NCBI GenBank assembly: GCA_037951105.1
Contig: JBAMJV010000886.1
Span: forward strand, 77,501-141,500
Length of the DNA: 64,000 nucleotides
Origin: Echinarachnius parma
Taxonomy: Eukaryota; Echinodermata; Echinoidea; Clypeasteroida; Echinarachniidae
Direction of reading: 5' to 3'
In this document: in pieces, positions 21,321-32,657 of the stretch
Numbering within the stretch: the stretch's first letter is position 1
Layout: every line of letters starts with the position of its first letter
Program-made: the position numbers and the translations under genes
Notes under the pieces: generated by a model
Database searches by the model: none
What the model saw: only the letters and a program-made list of their open reading frames with translations
What the model was told of the DNA's origin: nothing

Positions 21321-21459
21321 GAACGTTAAATCTTTATAACAAAATAATACACAATAATAATAACCACGCTTCTTAGAGTGAAGTACTTTTTTTAAATACG
21401 AATTTCAAACGGGCTCCAGATGGGAGTGGGGTAAACTCCAGCCATACCCTCCCTTAAAT

Positions 21460-21545
21460 GTGTATAGTGTATGTGCATGTGAGTGTGTTTGTGTGTGTGT
21501 CTGTGTGTGTGTGTGCGCGCGTGTGTGTGTGTGTGTGCGTGTATA
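21460..21545. repeat. GT microsatellite
   Basis: (GT)n with GCGC interruptions. Confidence 0.9.
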
Positions 21546-22033
21546 GGGGGGTGTGAGTCATAATTATTTGAGGGGGGTGTTGGTATAAATACACAGGAAA
21601 AGCAAGTTCACAATATATATTTGTGGGAGTAAAAAAAACAACTAAGAAAGCAAGGTTGGGAGTAAGCTTTCCAGCAGGTGGGGCATTCTTGTTAAACCCC
21701 TTATTTTTGTAGCTACACAAATTCAGGTAATTGACTTCTAGGCTCAACCTGTTTAAACACTGTGACCTTCTCTGCCTCTGGTCACAGCCAAATATTGTAA
21801 ATCTGTCATAACGACTGCAGTCTACTTAAACCAATCTCCTGTTTTCCTTATATGTGCCAGGGATGCCAGGTATCTTGATTTGTCTTACACACACTATTAG
21901 GGAAATGTTGACAGAGTGTAGTCATTGAGATCAGACCTATTTACTATATAATTTGTATTAAATATCAATGAAACGTACATAATTCATAGTTTACCTTAGA
22001 ATAGTAATTAAAAATGTCTGGACTATAGAATAT
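21546..22033. other. No gene seen
   Basis: No coding or repeat feature recognised. Confidence 0.4.
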
Positions 22034-22372
22034 GTAGGAAGACTTGATAGGTGTGTATGTATCAGATGATTTATAATTTCTTCTCTTAGAAACTTGCTAA
22101 ATGAATACCTTTGTACAATCATATGGGCAAATGTTTTGTTTTTTCTCTTTCTATCATTTGTCAGTATGCCAGGGAAGAGGAATGGTTAATTTCAGTTAGG
22201 TCAATTCACAAAGTTGTTATAAATTCGAGTAGCCATTTTGACGCTAGTATCTTAAGTACCACTGTCAGTTTTGAGATTCACTTTTGTAATTCAATATATT
22301 TAAAGTGATAATTGAGTTTTGGACAAACGAAATTTTAGTTAACAAAATCTGCACCATTCCAGTAAAACCAGA
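22034..22372. repeat. Local direct duplication, unit 1 (~340 bp)
   Basis: GTAGGAAGACTTGATAGG, AATTTCTTCTCTTAGAAAC, GTCAGTATGCCAGGGAAG, TCGAGTAGCCATTTTGACG and GCACCATTCCAGTAAAACCA recur at a 556-bp offset with about 93% identity. Confidence 0.9.
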
Positions 22373-22589
22373 CAGTTATAACTTTACCCCCTCCCCTAAC
22401 CAAAACAAACAAGTTATACTTTTAGGATATTTATTCTTCTGTTGTAAGCACCTTTTTTTTAATTCACACATGCCCTATAAATGACATTTAACTAGGTATT
22501 ATTTATCTAAGGTCAAACTATACAATTTAATTATCATCATCATCATCATCATCTATATCATCCCCCATAATGTTGTAACACTGGTGGCT

Positions 22590-22931
22590 GTAGGAAGACT
22601 GATAGGTGTGTATGTGTAAGATGATTTATAATTTCTTCTCTTAGAAACTTGCTAAAAAAATACCTTTGTACAATCACATGGGCAAATGTTTTTTTTTCTT
22701 CCCTTTTATCATTTGTCAGTATGCCAGGGAAGAGGAATGGTTTATATCAGTTAGGTCAATTCTAAAAGTTGTTATAAATTCGAGTAGCCATTTTGACGCT
22801 AGTATCTAAAGTGCCACTGTCAGTTTCGAGATTCAGTTTAGTAATTCAATATATTACATTTAAAGTGATAATTGAGTTTTGGACAAACTAAATTTTATTT
22901 AACAAAATCTGCACCATTCCAGTAAAACCAT
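22590..22931. repeat. Local direct duplication, unit 2
   Basis: Second copy; an ATTACATTTAAAG extension near 22853 and small changes distinguish it. A (ATC)n microsatellite at 22533-22553 lies in the 217 bp between the units. The AGGTCA array starts just downstream. Confidence 0.9.
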
Positions 22932-22949
22932 AAATGAAAATTGTGAAAA

Positions 22950-23715
22950 GGCTGTTTTCCTTATGTAAATTGGGGTCAAAGGTAAAATCTATTACAAATG
23001 GTATTTCAAGAACCGTAATAGATATGGACATGGAATTTTGCAGACTTGTACATCATCATACGAGCATCATTTCAAAACATAACATCAACTCACGAACATG
23101 TAGTTTCCAACATGAAGATCAGTGAGGGTCAAAGGTCATATATTTATATGATACGTATTTTTATAACTATACACGGTATAAACTTGAAAATTGGAGGACT
23201 TGACGTTAATAATTATGATAATTAATTCGAAAGAAAAACCAACTCAGAAACACGCTGTCATTATCGTAAAACAGGGGTCAAAGGTTATACAAGTTTGTCC
23301 TTTATATAATAGATCCGCCATGGCAAATGCAGCTACACAGTTGAAACGTGTATTGTTCATGATAAGAGTAACATGTTACAAACTTAAATGAAATCATAAA
23401 AATGCATTCATCATTATGATAATTAGGGTCAAAGGTCAAAAGGTTAATTGTACAGAAATGTGATATTATCACTGCTATTGAGCTGATCATTGAGCTATTG
23501 AAAGATCTGGAGGAGCTAAACATTTTGAAAAATAGGATGAATATCTAATAGTGTGTCTTCATTATGCAAATCAGGGTTGCAGTAACACTCACAGATGCGA
23601 AGTTGAATTTTGAAACGTGGATCGATTCTGATAAGCTAGCTGAACATACAAAATAGGTTAGTATTATGAAAATAATGTATTAACTGTGTAAATGAAGGTC
23701 AAAGGTCATACGTAT
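22950..23715 (+). repeat. ~150-bp diverged tandem array with AGGTCA direct repeats
   Basis: Units carry a GGGTCAAAGGTCA-type core at 22972, 23126, 23274, 23426, a decayed one near 23570, and 23695. Spacing is 154, 148, 152, 144 and 125 bp. The last is a perfect AGGTCA-A-AGGTCA (23696-23708). Cores are commonly preceded by TATG(C/T)AAAT. Flanking parts share ATGGAATTTTG/CATGAAGATC-like blocks only weakly, so the array is old while the core is conserved. Confidence 0.7.
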
Positions 23716-23867
23716 CACCTAATTCGTCACAGTGACCAATTTAATGTCTAGTTTCATGTTAGTTATTTGTTGTTGTTTTTTGCAGACGCTTTCAATTTGA
23801 AGATTAGATAATTGAATTACCTTGTTTGTTTCAACTTTCATTTGAACATGCTTGTAATGATTGTGCA

Positions 23868-24231
23868 TCTGACAACAAAAAGGACTTTCCTTCCCATTCC
23901 TACGCACAAAACGCTGGCTTTTGGTTAAAAACATGTTCTTATGAAAAACAAAAAAATACAAAATAAAAACACTTATCCAACGCGACTTGAACCTATACAG
24001 CTCTACTTCGATCCAGTCATGCCTCAGAATGATTTGCACCAACCACCGACCTAAAAGCTACTTCTGACTGCATGGTGGATTTTAAACCTCGTGTAACATT
24101 CCCTTTTTGTCAGTTGGCCTTATTATTTATCGTGAATATTCATTAAGAACGGCTCGAAGATCGTTGACAAATACCCTATATATATTCATTATACTGGATC
24201 CGTGTGGATGCAGCTGGCGCTCTGGACTCAT
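23868..24231 (-). repeat. Dispersed repeat R1 with tRNA-like core, copy 2
   Basis: Homologous to 11638-11996 over its whole length, same orientation, about 80% identity. It contains the tRNA-like minus-strand segment GGTCGGTGGTTGGTGC and GTTCAAGTCGCGTTGG. Here the B box is better preserved than in copy 1. Confidence 0.65.
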
Positions 24232-24930
24232 GATAATATTTCGAATGCCTGAAATATACATAAATATGAAAATAAAAACAAAATCCGACCTAAGCGTGAA
24301 TAATTTTGAAGAAAAAAACCAAGATAGTAATTTTGTAAGACCTTCACAATGTATTTTGTGTAAACAAAAATTGTCTGTAATGTGTAGTTAGAAATACATT
24401 TTGGTTGAATGTATACAATGTATTCCTTATTAATTACTATGATTCTTGTATAATGACGTTATTTACTGTGATTTGTATAATATCATAATCTATACTATGG
24501 AATAGATAGAACAGATCTCGCTAGCACTTGTGCTAATTTTGTGTTCTCTTTTAACAGCAACTGTAACTTGTGCATAATTCTCAGAACGAACGCCAAAAGC
24601 ATTGCGTTACATTACATTTCCCTTGTCTCAGTCATGCCAATACAACGTGTATTATCACCTGAGCAAACAAATCATAGCCTTTTACAGCCTTATACACTCA
24701 TATTCATAACATGAAACCGAATTTTACGCTTGGCAGATAAAGGATAACATCCCGGTATATTTAAGTAAATACAACGATGACAAAGATATTGTTCGTTTTA
24801 TATTATTGGCGCGATGAGGTTTAATATGTTGATAAATTAGCCACACACCCTCGCATGATGTTGCCTTTTGTGTAAAGGCACTCGGTCAGTGGCATATCCA
24901 GACATTTAGAAGTCAAAGATGTGGGTCAAA
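24232..24930. other. No gene seen
   Basis: No coding region recognised. CAGTGGCATATCCAGAC at 24887-24903 resembles the left end of the GTGGCGTA family, immediately outside the next element. Confidence 0.45.
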
Positions 24931-24942
24931 TACGTAGGCATA

Positions 24943-25064
24943 GGCGCCGGAAGTGGGGGGGCAGGGGGGGCGGCCGCCCCCCCAATCCAAAAAGTGGGGG
25001 GGGCAAAACGCGTTTTTGCCCCCCCAAAAAGCCTCCCCCCCTCAAAAAAAAAAGAAAGAAAGAA

Positions 25065-25096
<32 letters not shown>

Positions 25097-26668
25097 ATAA
25101 GGAAAAGAAAAAAATTAAATGTATCAGCCAATATTAATTGTTAATTCTAACGTCTAACAAACTAAGTTATACATCCATTTAACGTTTTCGCTGCGCGCTT
25201 CGCGCGCAAACAAATTATCTAAGTTTGTTGTGTAACTTGCGTACGGTACCGTCTGGGGTGGATTTTTCTATACCGGTCCACGTAGTTCCTGTGTAGGCTG
25301 TTATTGCACTAGCTGTTTGTGTGACGTGCACCAAATTGCACCATTTCAAGTATATGCATGCAAAATCTTCCCCGTGGGAGGGGATCCCCCCTCCCAAACC
25401 CTCCCCCTCTGGCTCTGCCCCAGCCGTCGGTCGCTTCGCTCCCTCGGGACTAATTTTTGGCTGTAAGCTATGTTGTTGGATCATACATAATGTGGCATAT
25501 GGTTTGTTTTTATGCACCAAATTGCACCATTTCAAGTATATGCATGCAAAATCTTCCCCGTGGGAGGTGGATACTCCCTCCCAAACCCTCCCCCTCTGGC
25601 TCTGCCCCAGCCCTCGGTCGCTTCGCTCCCTCGGGACTCATTTTTGGCTGTAAGCTATGTTGTTGGATCATACATAATGTGGCATATGGGTTTGTTTTTA
25701 TGCACCAAATTGAACCATTTCAAGTATATAAATGCAAAATCTTCCCCGTGGGAGGGAGATACCCCCTCCCAAACCCTCCCCCATCTGGCTCTGCCCCAAC
25801 CCTCGGTCGCTTCGCTCCCTTGGGACTCATTTTTGGCTGTAAGCTCTGATGTTGGATCATACAAATGTGGCATATGGTTTATGTTTGTATGCACCAGAAT
25901 GTACCATTTCAAGTATATAAATGCAAAATCTTCCCCGTGGGAGGAGGATACCCCCTCCCAAACCCTCCCCATCTGGCTCTGCCCCAGCCCTCGGTCGCTT
26001 CGCTCCCTCTGGACTCGTTTTATGGCTGTAAGCTATGTTGTTGGATCATACATAATGTGGCATTGGTTTATGTTTTTATGCACCATTTCAAGTATATAAA
26101 TGCAAAATCTTCCCCGTGGGAGGGAGATACCCCCTCCCAAACCATCCCCATCTGGCTCTGCCCCAACCCTCGGTCGCTTCGCTCCCTCGGGACTCATTTT
26201 TAGCTGTAAGCTTTGATGTTGGATCATACAAATGTGGCATATGGTTTATGTTTTTATGCACCAGAATGCACCATTTCAAGTATATACATGCAAAATCTTC
26301 CCCGTGGGAGGGGGATACCCCCTCCCAAACCCTCCCCTCTGGCTCTGCCCCAGCCCTCGGTCGCTTCGCTCCCTCGGGACTCATTTTTGGTTGTAAGCTA
26401 TGTTGTTGGATCATGTTTGTATGCACCAGATTGCACAATTTCAAGTCAAGAAATGCAAAAGCTCCCTACCGTGGGAGGGGGGACTCCGCTCAGTCACTTC
26501 GCTCCCTCGGGCTTGGTCGCTTTATCCTCGCAATGTCTCACTCTCACCTCTGGCTCAAAGTTGGCAATTCTGTGAGTGTGGTTGGGCATGAGCCCCTAAA
26601 CACATAAATCGTGAGCCCCCTTAGGGTTTTGCCCCCCCAATCCAAAACTGCTTCCGGCGCGGCGCCTG
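24943..26668. mobile_element. Poly-G element P (GGCGCCGGAAG ends) with internal tandem repeats
   Basis: The left end GGCGCCGGAAG and right end CTTCCGGCGCGGCGCC are inverted. Flanks TACGTAGGCATA (24931-24942) and TACGTAGGCGTA (26669-26680) look like a 9-12-bp target duplication. Order: G/C-run terminus, GAAA microsatellite, CGCTGCGCGCTTCGCGCGC block (25190), seven 164-189-bp units (25338-26480), and a right terminus with GTTTTGCCCCCCCAATCC. The left terminus holds the inverted mate of that block. It is non-coding. Target duplication length would fit a Mutator-like group, but that is inference. Confidence 0.75.
25325..26480 (+). repeat. Seven ~185-bp tandem units inside element P
   Basis: Unit anchor TGCACCATTTCAAGTATA at 25338, 25523, 25711, 25900, 26079, 26268 and 26432. 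Each continues CAAAATCTTCCCCGTGGGAG, CTCCCAAACCCTCCCC, GTCGCTTCGCTCCCTCGGG and TTGTTGGATCATACA. CG-rich and low in stops, so it leaves long open frames in several registers that are not genes. Confidence 0.95.
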
Positions 26669-26869
26669 TACGTAGGCGTACGAGGAGTAAGGAATGGGCA
26701 ATGAAATCCGGACAAAACCATGTCATATTCGAGCAATTATTGCACGAATATGACATTGATTTGCCCGAATGTTAAATGCTTGTTGCCCAAACATTTCTGT
26801 TTTAAACTCTCGGGGGCTGCCGCCACAATAGCCTATCCCTAATACAATATACATAATGTGCATAATGTA

Positions 26870-26945
26870 CATACATAATGCACACGCATTCACACACCCG
26901 CACACACACGCACATCATGGTACATGCACATACGCCACACAAACA
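26870..26945. repeat. Short CA-rich tract
   Basis: Interrupted CA repeats between element P and the large foldback; no other feature recognised between 26681 and 26978. Confidence 0.6.
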
Positions 26946-26978
26946 ATGAAAACACAAGATTGGTTCGCGGGAGCTGAA

Positions 26979-28205
26979 TAGTAGGCTTGTTAAGACCCAA
27001 ACATATGGGTGTTCACTGCAATTTGGGGTACGATTGTTTAACTTGGCATATATATTCCTTGAATCAAAAGAGGAAAATTCATTCAAAGAGACACTCTGTA
27101 TCTATGCAAATTAGGCATAATTTCCATAATTTATTCAAATTTATTCATGGGAATGAGATATTCTATGAAAATGGGGGTTTTATTGAGATATTTGAGAGAG
27201 ACCATATTCCTTGGATCAAAAGAAGAAAATTAATCGAAAAAGACATTAAAATGTATACATGGGAATGGAATATAATATGCCTATGGTGTTTTTATTGACA
27301 TATTTGGGAGAACATAATCCTTGGATCAAAAGAAGAAAATTTATCCAAAGAGGCACTCTGTATCTATGTAAATTAGGCCTAATTTCCATAATTTTTGCAC
27401 ATTTATTCATGGGAATAGAATATCTATGAACATTGTGTTTTTATTGACATGTTTGAGAGATCATATTCCTTGGATCAATAGAAGAAAAATTATCCAAAGA
27501 GGCACTCTGCATCTATGCAAATGAGGCCTAATTTATGCAGATTTATTCAAGGAATATGTTCTGTCCAATATTTAAAAAAAAAACACCATTGTCATAAATA
27601 TCCCCATTACCATGAATAAATTTGCATAAATTATAGAAATTAGGCCTAATTTGCATATATACAGAGTGTCTCTATGGATGAATGTTCTTCTTTTGATCCA
27701 AGGAATATGTTCTCTCAAACATCCCAATAAAAACTTAATTTTATCGAATATACCATTTTGCATAAATTATGGAAATTAAGCCTAATTTGCATACATACAG
27801 AGTGTCTCTTTGGATGAATTTTCTTCTTTTGATCCAAGGAATATGATCTGTCTAATATATCAATAAATACACCATTTGTATGGATATCCCATTCTCATGA
27901 ATAAATTTGCATAAATTATGGAAATTAGACCTAATTTGCATAGATACAGCGTGTCTCTTTGGATGAATTTTCTTCTTTTGATCCAAGGAATATGTTCTCT
28001 CCAATATCGTGATAAAAACACCACTTTCATAGATATCCAATTCCCATGAATACACTTGCATAAATTATAGAAATTATGCCTAATTTGCATATAAACAGAG
28101 TGTCTCTTTGGATGAATTTTCTTCTTTTGATCCAAGGAATATGTGTGCTTAGTACAAGAATCGTACCCCAAAAATGCAGTGACGGACCTCTTAACAAGCC
28201 TACTA
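26979..28205. mobile_element. Foldback element F, expanded 1.23-kb form
   Basis: The ends TAGTAGGCTTGTTAAGA and TCTTAACAAGCCTACTA are inverted. The left half holds four direct units with CCTTGGATCAAAAGAAG (about 27057, 27209, 27321, 27470), the right half four inverted units with CTTCTTTTGATCCAAGG (about 27682, 27820, 27968, 28120). Units are 110-155 bp and include GCCTAATTTCCATAATT and GGGAATGAGATAT-like blocks. The two halves face each other across about 27545, so a transcript could fold on itself for ~550 bp. Open frames crossing it are by-products. Confidence 0.9.
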
Positions 28206-28235
28206 GAACTGCGAAGGTTCTTTATACCTCATGCC

Positions 28236-28480
28236 AGTGGCGTACCCAGGATTTTGTCAAGGGGGGGGGGGGTATTTCGTCAGCCACATTTCTGTAAGCG
28301 GGGGAGGGGTGGTGGAAGGGAGTCTGTAGAAAATTGTCGAGGTCGAGACCAAGACCATTGGTTGAGAATCCTGTAAGCGGGGGGCGGGGGGGGGGGGGGG
28401 GGGGCCTTTGTCCGTTGAACATTTCCGAAGCCAGAACCGACAATTTTAAGCATTTTCGAGGCCGATACCAGGATTCTTCG
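28236..28480. mobile_element. Poly-G element (GTGGCGTA family), copy 3
   Basis: Starts AGTGGCGTACCCAGGATTTT with a 13-G run, then GTAGAAAATTGTCGAGG, TCGAGACCAAGACCATTGG, a second run of more than 20 G (28385-28404) and CGAGGCCGATACCAGGATTC. The right terminus is not clearly resolved (CGCCAC near 28480). Confidence 0.7.
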
Positions 28481-28613
28481 CCACACGTACGATCCTGTTC
28501 AAAGCCATGAGTGACATAAATTTGTGATTAAATGATCATACTTGACAAGTCAAACGCAAATACATACCAACGCATAATTTATCCATGCACACAAACCAAA
28601 ATATAATATTATG

Positions 28614-28868
28614 TAAAGGTTTGTGTGTAGTGTGTGAGGTGTGTGTTTTTGTTTGGGGTTTGTGTGCGTGTGCACATGCGGTATGTGAGTATGTGGGGTG
28701 TGGGTGTGTGTGAAGGAATGATGAGTGTGTGGGTGAGTCTGTGTGTTTGTCTGTGTATGTGTGTGCATACATAAAATGTATGTGTGTGTGTTTATGCGTG
28801 TGTGGGGTGTGTTTGGAGGGGTGAGTGTGGAAGGATGTATTTGAGGGATGGATGTGTGTGCGTGGGTG
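28614..28868. repeat. GT-rich microsatellite
   Basis: Interrupted (GT)n with TGTGGGTG and GGGTGAG variants. It abuts the 5' boundary of the LINE fragment. Confidence 0.9.
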
Positions 28869-28869
28869 T

Positions 28870-29842
28870 GCGTGCGGAATCATACGATTCCGAGGGATTG
28901 GAAAATTTATTTAGGTTTGATACAATTTCGTGAAGTAGACTTAATAAATTATAATATTAATTTATATATTTTGGATAACAAATTAAGTTTTAAGGATGTA
29001 CCATCAAGAACAAATTATGATCATTTTATTAGAGAATTGCAAAAGTCATATGATTTACAGATAAGAGATGGACAAAATGATTTCAATTTTATAGATAAAG
29101 AGATGTATGAATGTTTTTTTAGACCAAGAATAACATTAATGATTGGGAAACAGAGAGAGTTTCAATTTAAGTTACTCCATGGGGCAATTTACACTAAAGA
29201 TAATTTATTTAGATTTGGATTTGTTGAAGACAACTTGTGTTCGTACTGTAGACGGGAAAAGGAAACATATTCGCATTTATTTTTATTTTGTTTAAATGTA
29301 AAATTGACATGGCAAGCTTATTTGTATTTGGAAAAGAGGGTGTTCTACCAAATATTGATATAATACAGAAACTGTTATTAGATTATAAAGCCCAGAAAAA
29401 GGGAATAGCAATTAAAATCGAGAAATTAGGACTACATTTACAAAAATGGGAAACGGTAAAATTAGAATAAGATTGAAAGAATGAACTCTTCATACGCGAT
29501 GTTTCTGCCGTGAGCTTGTAAAAAAAAAGAGTATTTAAAAAGTATTGATTTAAATATGTAATTTGTAAGCATTGTTTTTTTTTAAGGAATGTGAGCAGAT
29601 TTCCGGGGCAGGGTGGGGGGGGGGGGGGGTGAGTGTGTAGGGGTTGGGGAAGGGGGGATGAGAGAGAAGTAGCGTGTCTTACTTCTTTTAATTTGTTGTT
29701 AAATCTCCATTGTGTTATTTTGTGTGAATTACACTTCATTTGTACACTTGAGATGTAAACTTGTATTATTTAAAATGTTATTCAATTGTAAATGTTATGT
29801 TAATAATTTGGAGAAATAAAAAATCACTACAAAAAAAAGAAA
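28870..29842 (+). pseudogene. 5'-truncated L1/Tx1-like LINE with 3' tail
   Basis: From about 28880 the plus strand encodes IPRDWKIYLGLIQF, FKDVPSRTNYDHFI, RPRITLMIGKQREFQFKLLH and CSYCRREKETYSHLFLFC. The last is a C-x2-C-x8-H-x4-C zinc-binding motif (zf-RVT) typical of the L1-type RT C-terminus. Near 29310-29345 the reading continues in a second frame (FGKEGVLPNIDIIQKLL to KWETVKLE, stop 29468), so one frameshift is present. The 3' part is AT-rich with a 13-G run at 29616-29628 and ends GAGAAATAAAAAATC and A8. RT core and endonuclease are absent. Confidence 0.8.
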
Positions 29843-30060
29843 GTGTGTGTGAGGGATATTTGCGTGTGTGTGTGTGGAGGGGTGTGTATGTACAACATTT
29901 CAAAGACATATGTTGAGAAATACAGCTGCTAGAGCGCGCACAAAAATACACACATAATACACAGACACACAACCACACATACACACCGCACATACACGCC
30001 ACACACCCACAAACACACACACACAACACCCACCAAGTACACATGCACACTCACACAACA
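29843..30060. repeat. GT tract then CA tract
   Basis: GTGTGTGAGGG.. (29845-29888) and CACACATACACACCGC.. (29940-30056) lie in opposite sense around a ~50-bp centre, so they could pair imperfectly. Confidence 0.85.
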
Positions 30061-30929
30061 AAGGAAGCAAAAGTGTTCATGATGTAAACAAGTTTGAAAC
30101 AGCTACTCAACTCTCACTGGTCCTTAGGTGAAGGGCCGAGGATGAGGACTCAGAAATATTAGTGTCGACGCCAAGGCCGGCCTCGAGTCCCCCAATAGTG
30201 ATTATTATTACTATCGTTATCATCATCTTTGTAAACGTCACTATCTTGTGTAGCGTCAAGACAGTAACTGACGATATTTTGTGGTGTGAGGTTTCATTTT
30301 GCCTGCACAAATTGTCGCCTGTTGAGGGGACGGCAAGAGCAACACAAATTGTCGCCGACGACAATTGTTGCAGGGATTTGTGGTGCAACAGGGTACCATT
30401 CCTAAGGCAAGACTAGGTTCACTGGATAATCATTTTAAATGAAATTTGATTTAGTAATTTGGGTCGAGTAGGCTTTGTTATATGCTGTCTGTAGTGACAC
30501 CATGTCAGGCTAAATTTGTGTCAATTTCTGAAAATATTCATCTATGCCTGTCGTAGCATCAGCCAGTGATGAGTACAAAGTTTTTGTCCATGCGCATTCA
30601 GCTGTAAAACTGAGTTCGAAAGCGAATGGGCATGGTAGTGAGTGAGTAAGAAGGGGTTAGATAGCTGGAGATATGAGGGGCTCAAACATGTCCAGTATAA
30701 AACACTGGCATTTTATTTTTACATTCTGAAGTTTCCGCATGTAGTCCAGTCCATCTAGCAGATATGAGAGGTAACCTTAGACAAATGTATTTCTGTAAAT
30801 TCCTCTAAACAACGTACTAAAAGTCCCCAAAAATGAAGGGGGGGAAATGGTTTAATTTGCATAATATGCAAATAGGCTATAATGGTAGAAAACTCTATTC
30901 ACATGTGAGCGTTATATGTATTGTGTTAT
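30061..30929. other. No gene seen; small palindromic stretch
   Basis: At 30305-30372 CAAATTGTCGCC recurs and then closes as AATTGTCGCCGACGACAATT, a 20-bp near-perfect dyad. Related sequence occurs at 6290-6345. Open frames on both strands around 30110-30416 have no recognised domain. Confidence 0.45.
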
Positions 30930-31729
30930 TGAACGATCCTACTCGAATTTGATATCTTTTACATTGGTACCTCATTTGCAATGAATGTGTTATGGGTAAT
31001 GTGCAGTTTACGTGAATATGGAGCCATGTCAACAGGTCCAAAGTGAAATGCTGAAAAATACAACGTTATTGTCAAGGTAAATTCTCTTTTTTGTTTGGAG
31101 AATGGCTGTCGTATAAATGGTACTGTTGAGGTGATCGCACTTGAACAATTCATTTTGCAACGTTTCAATCTGGACTTTGCACCATATTCAGGTACAATAC
31201 ATGCATGTTCCATTACATACACTTTACGAATGGGGCATCAGTGTAAAGAGGAACAGGCCTTTCAATGATTGGATTATTAAAACTTGTATTGTGTAAATGC
31301 TTGTGAGGGGTTTATGGCCGTGTGTTTTGAACTGGGCCAGAAAACGTTACCAGAACATTTTGGGGGGAAATTTCGCAGTTGTGGGTCCAGGGAAGGATAC
31401 TAGCGTGTTTTACGTCTAATGCCTATACAATTTTATATTTTCTCAAATGAAATTGTTTACGGACAATTCGAATTATATCTTAACACATAGTTAGGAATAA
31501 TGAAACATGAATAAATATATTACAAATTAATTCAAATGAATAAATTACAAGAAAGACAAATGAACATTATAATTAAATTTATATGTCGTGTTTGAATTCT
31601 CCTAACTGTAAGCTTTCCAATGATATATCAATCGACATGTATTATGTTTGGTAGGGTACTTTTGTGCATTCATATGTTAGGGGAATATTACAGTTATCAA
31701 TTTCCAGGAGATAATAGGGTAAATTGCTT

Positions 31730-32657
31730 TAAAGTGATCGAGTAATATTGTACAAATCCTCAAACTTATTTGGAACTATAGCGGTTCTCCCATACCTAGT
31801 TGTAGTTATATTAGCTATGAAAGTATGGGACAGGTTTGGGTTTTTCGAATTTCCATTTCGTTCAAGATATATTTGTGATTGAAGTGTTCGGATGTTAATC
31901 TATCTATCGGAATAATTCAAGCCGTGTATAAAGTAAGTACAATGAGTTAGTGAATATCACGTACTAAGTATTTTTGCACAGTAACATCAAATTAACGTGA
32001 AATGTTCACTCATTACTTTGTGGACACATCAGATTACAACAAAACACATTTTTTTATTAAAGGACAATGAAATCCAGACAAATTGTTGTATGCACTATAA
32101 GACACTGAATATAATGAGTAGTCTCTGAACATTTGAGCACAATCGGTCAAGAAATAAGAAAACTGTGGCTCTTTGAAAAGAGCCATGTATTTCTTCGAGT
32201 GACTCAAATTGGCAACGCACTCTAGCAAAGTTGTGGACAACTCCCCATACATTTTGTACACACAATTTAAGTTTTGTTCAATTTTCTCTTTACCCTTCGT
32301 TCGAGTTCAACATATGTTTTGTAGAATGCTTTGATACATAACATATCATGAGTTGGGGGAATGGAAAAATGTGACTATGAAGAAAACTGTAAAAATGGGA
32401 ACATTTGTGTACAAAACATATGGGGAGTTGTCCACACACTTATCAGAGTGCGTTGCCAATTTGAGTTCCCCATAGGAATAAATGGACATCTTCAGAGAGC
32501 CGTAGTTTTTTGTTTCTTGCCCGATTATGCTCTAACTTTCAGAGATTATTCTTCTTAATCTACTCAAGACTATTAAAGCAACATTTTGCTTGGGTTTCCT
32601 TGCCCTTTAACAACTCATCACTGGTTGCATTTTCAACCAAATTACTAGATCCCTTTA
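31730..32657 (-). mobile_element. MITE family B, split by a TTAA-type foldback
   Basis: Left portion 31730-32056 (GAGTAATATTGTAC, GACAGGTTTGGGTTTTTCG, GAAGTGTTCGGATG) and right portion 32611-32657 (CAACTCATCACTGG, TTACTAGATCCCTTTAA) together make one family-B element. Confidence 0.85.
32057..32610. mobile_element. Foldback MITE C, 554 bp, TTAA target
   Basis: Ends TTAAAGGACAATGAAATCC and GGGTTTCCTTGCCCTTTAA. Most of the element is one imperfect inverted repeat: GACAACTCCCCATACATTTTG at 32232-32252 faces CAAAACATATGGGGAGTTGTC near 32413-32433, and GCAACGCACTCT faces AGAGTGCGTTGC. Comparison with the empty site at about 62465-62480 (CATTTTATTAACCACTCATC) shows that TTAA was duplicated on insertion. 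piggyBac and Kolobok superfamilies use TTAA. Confidence 0.9.

Noticed and set aside
25215-26607. Several overlapping frames of 100-195 codons
   Set aside because: All come from seven ~185-bp tandem units; the same peptide recurs in shifted frames on both strands, with no codon-type conservation.
30959-31222. 87-codon minus-strand frame also seen near 63.3 kb
   Set aside because: Repeat D copies share it only in part, with no conserved reading frame or domain.
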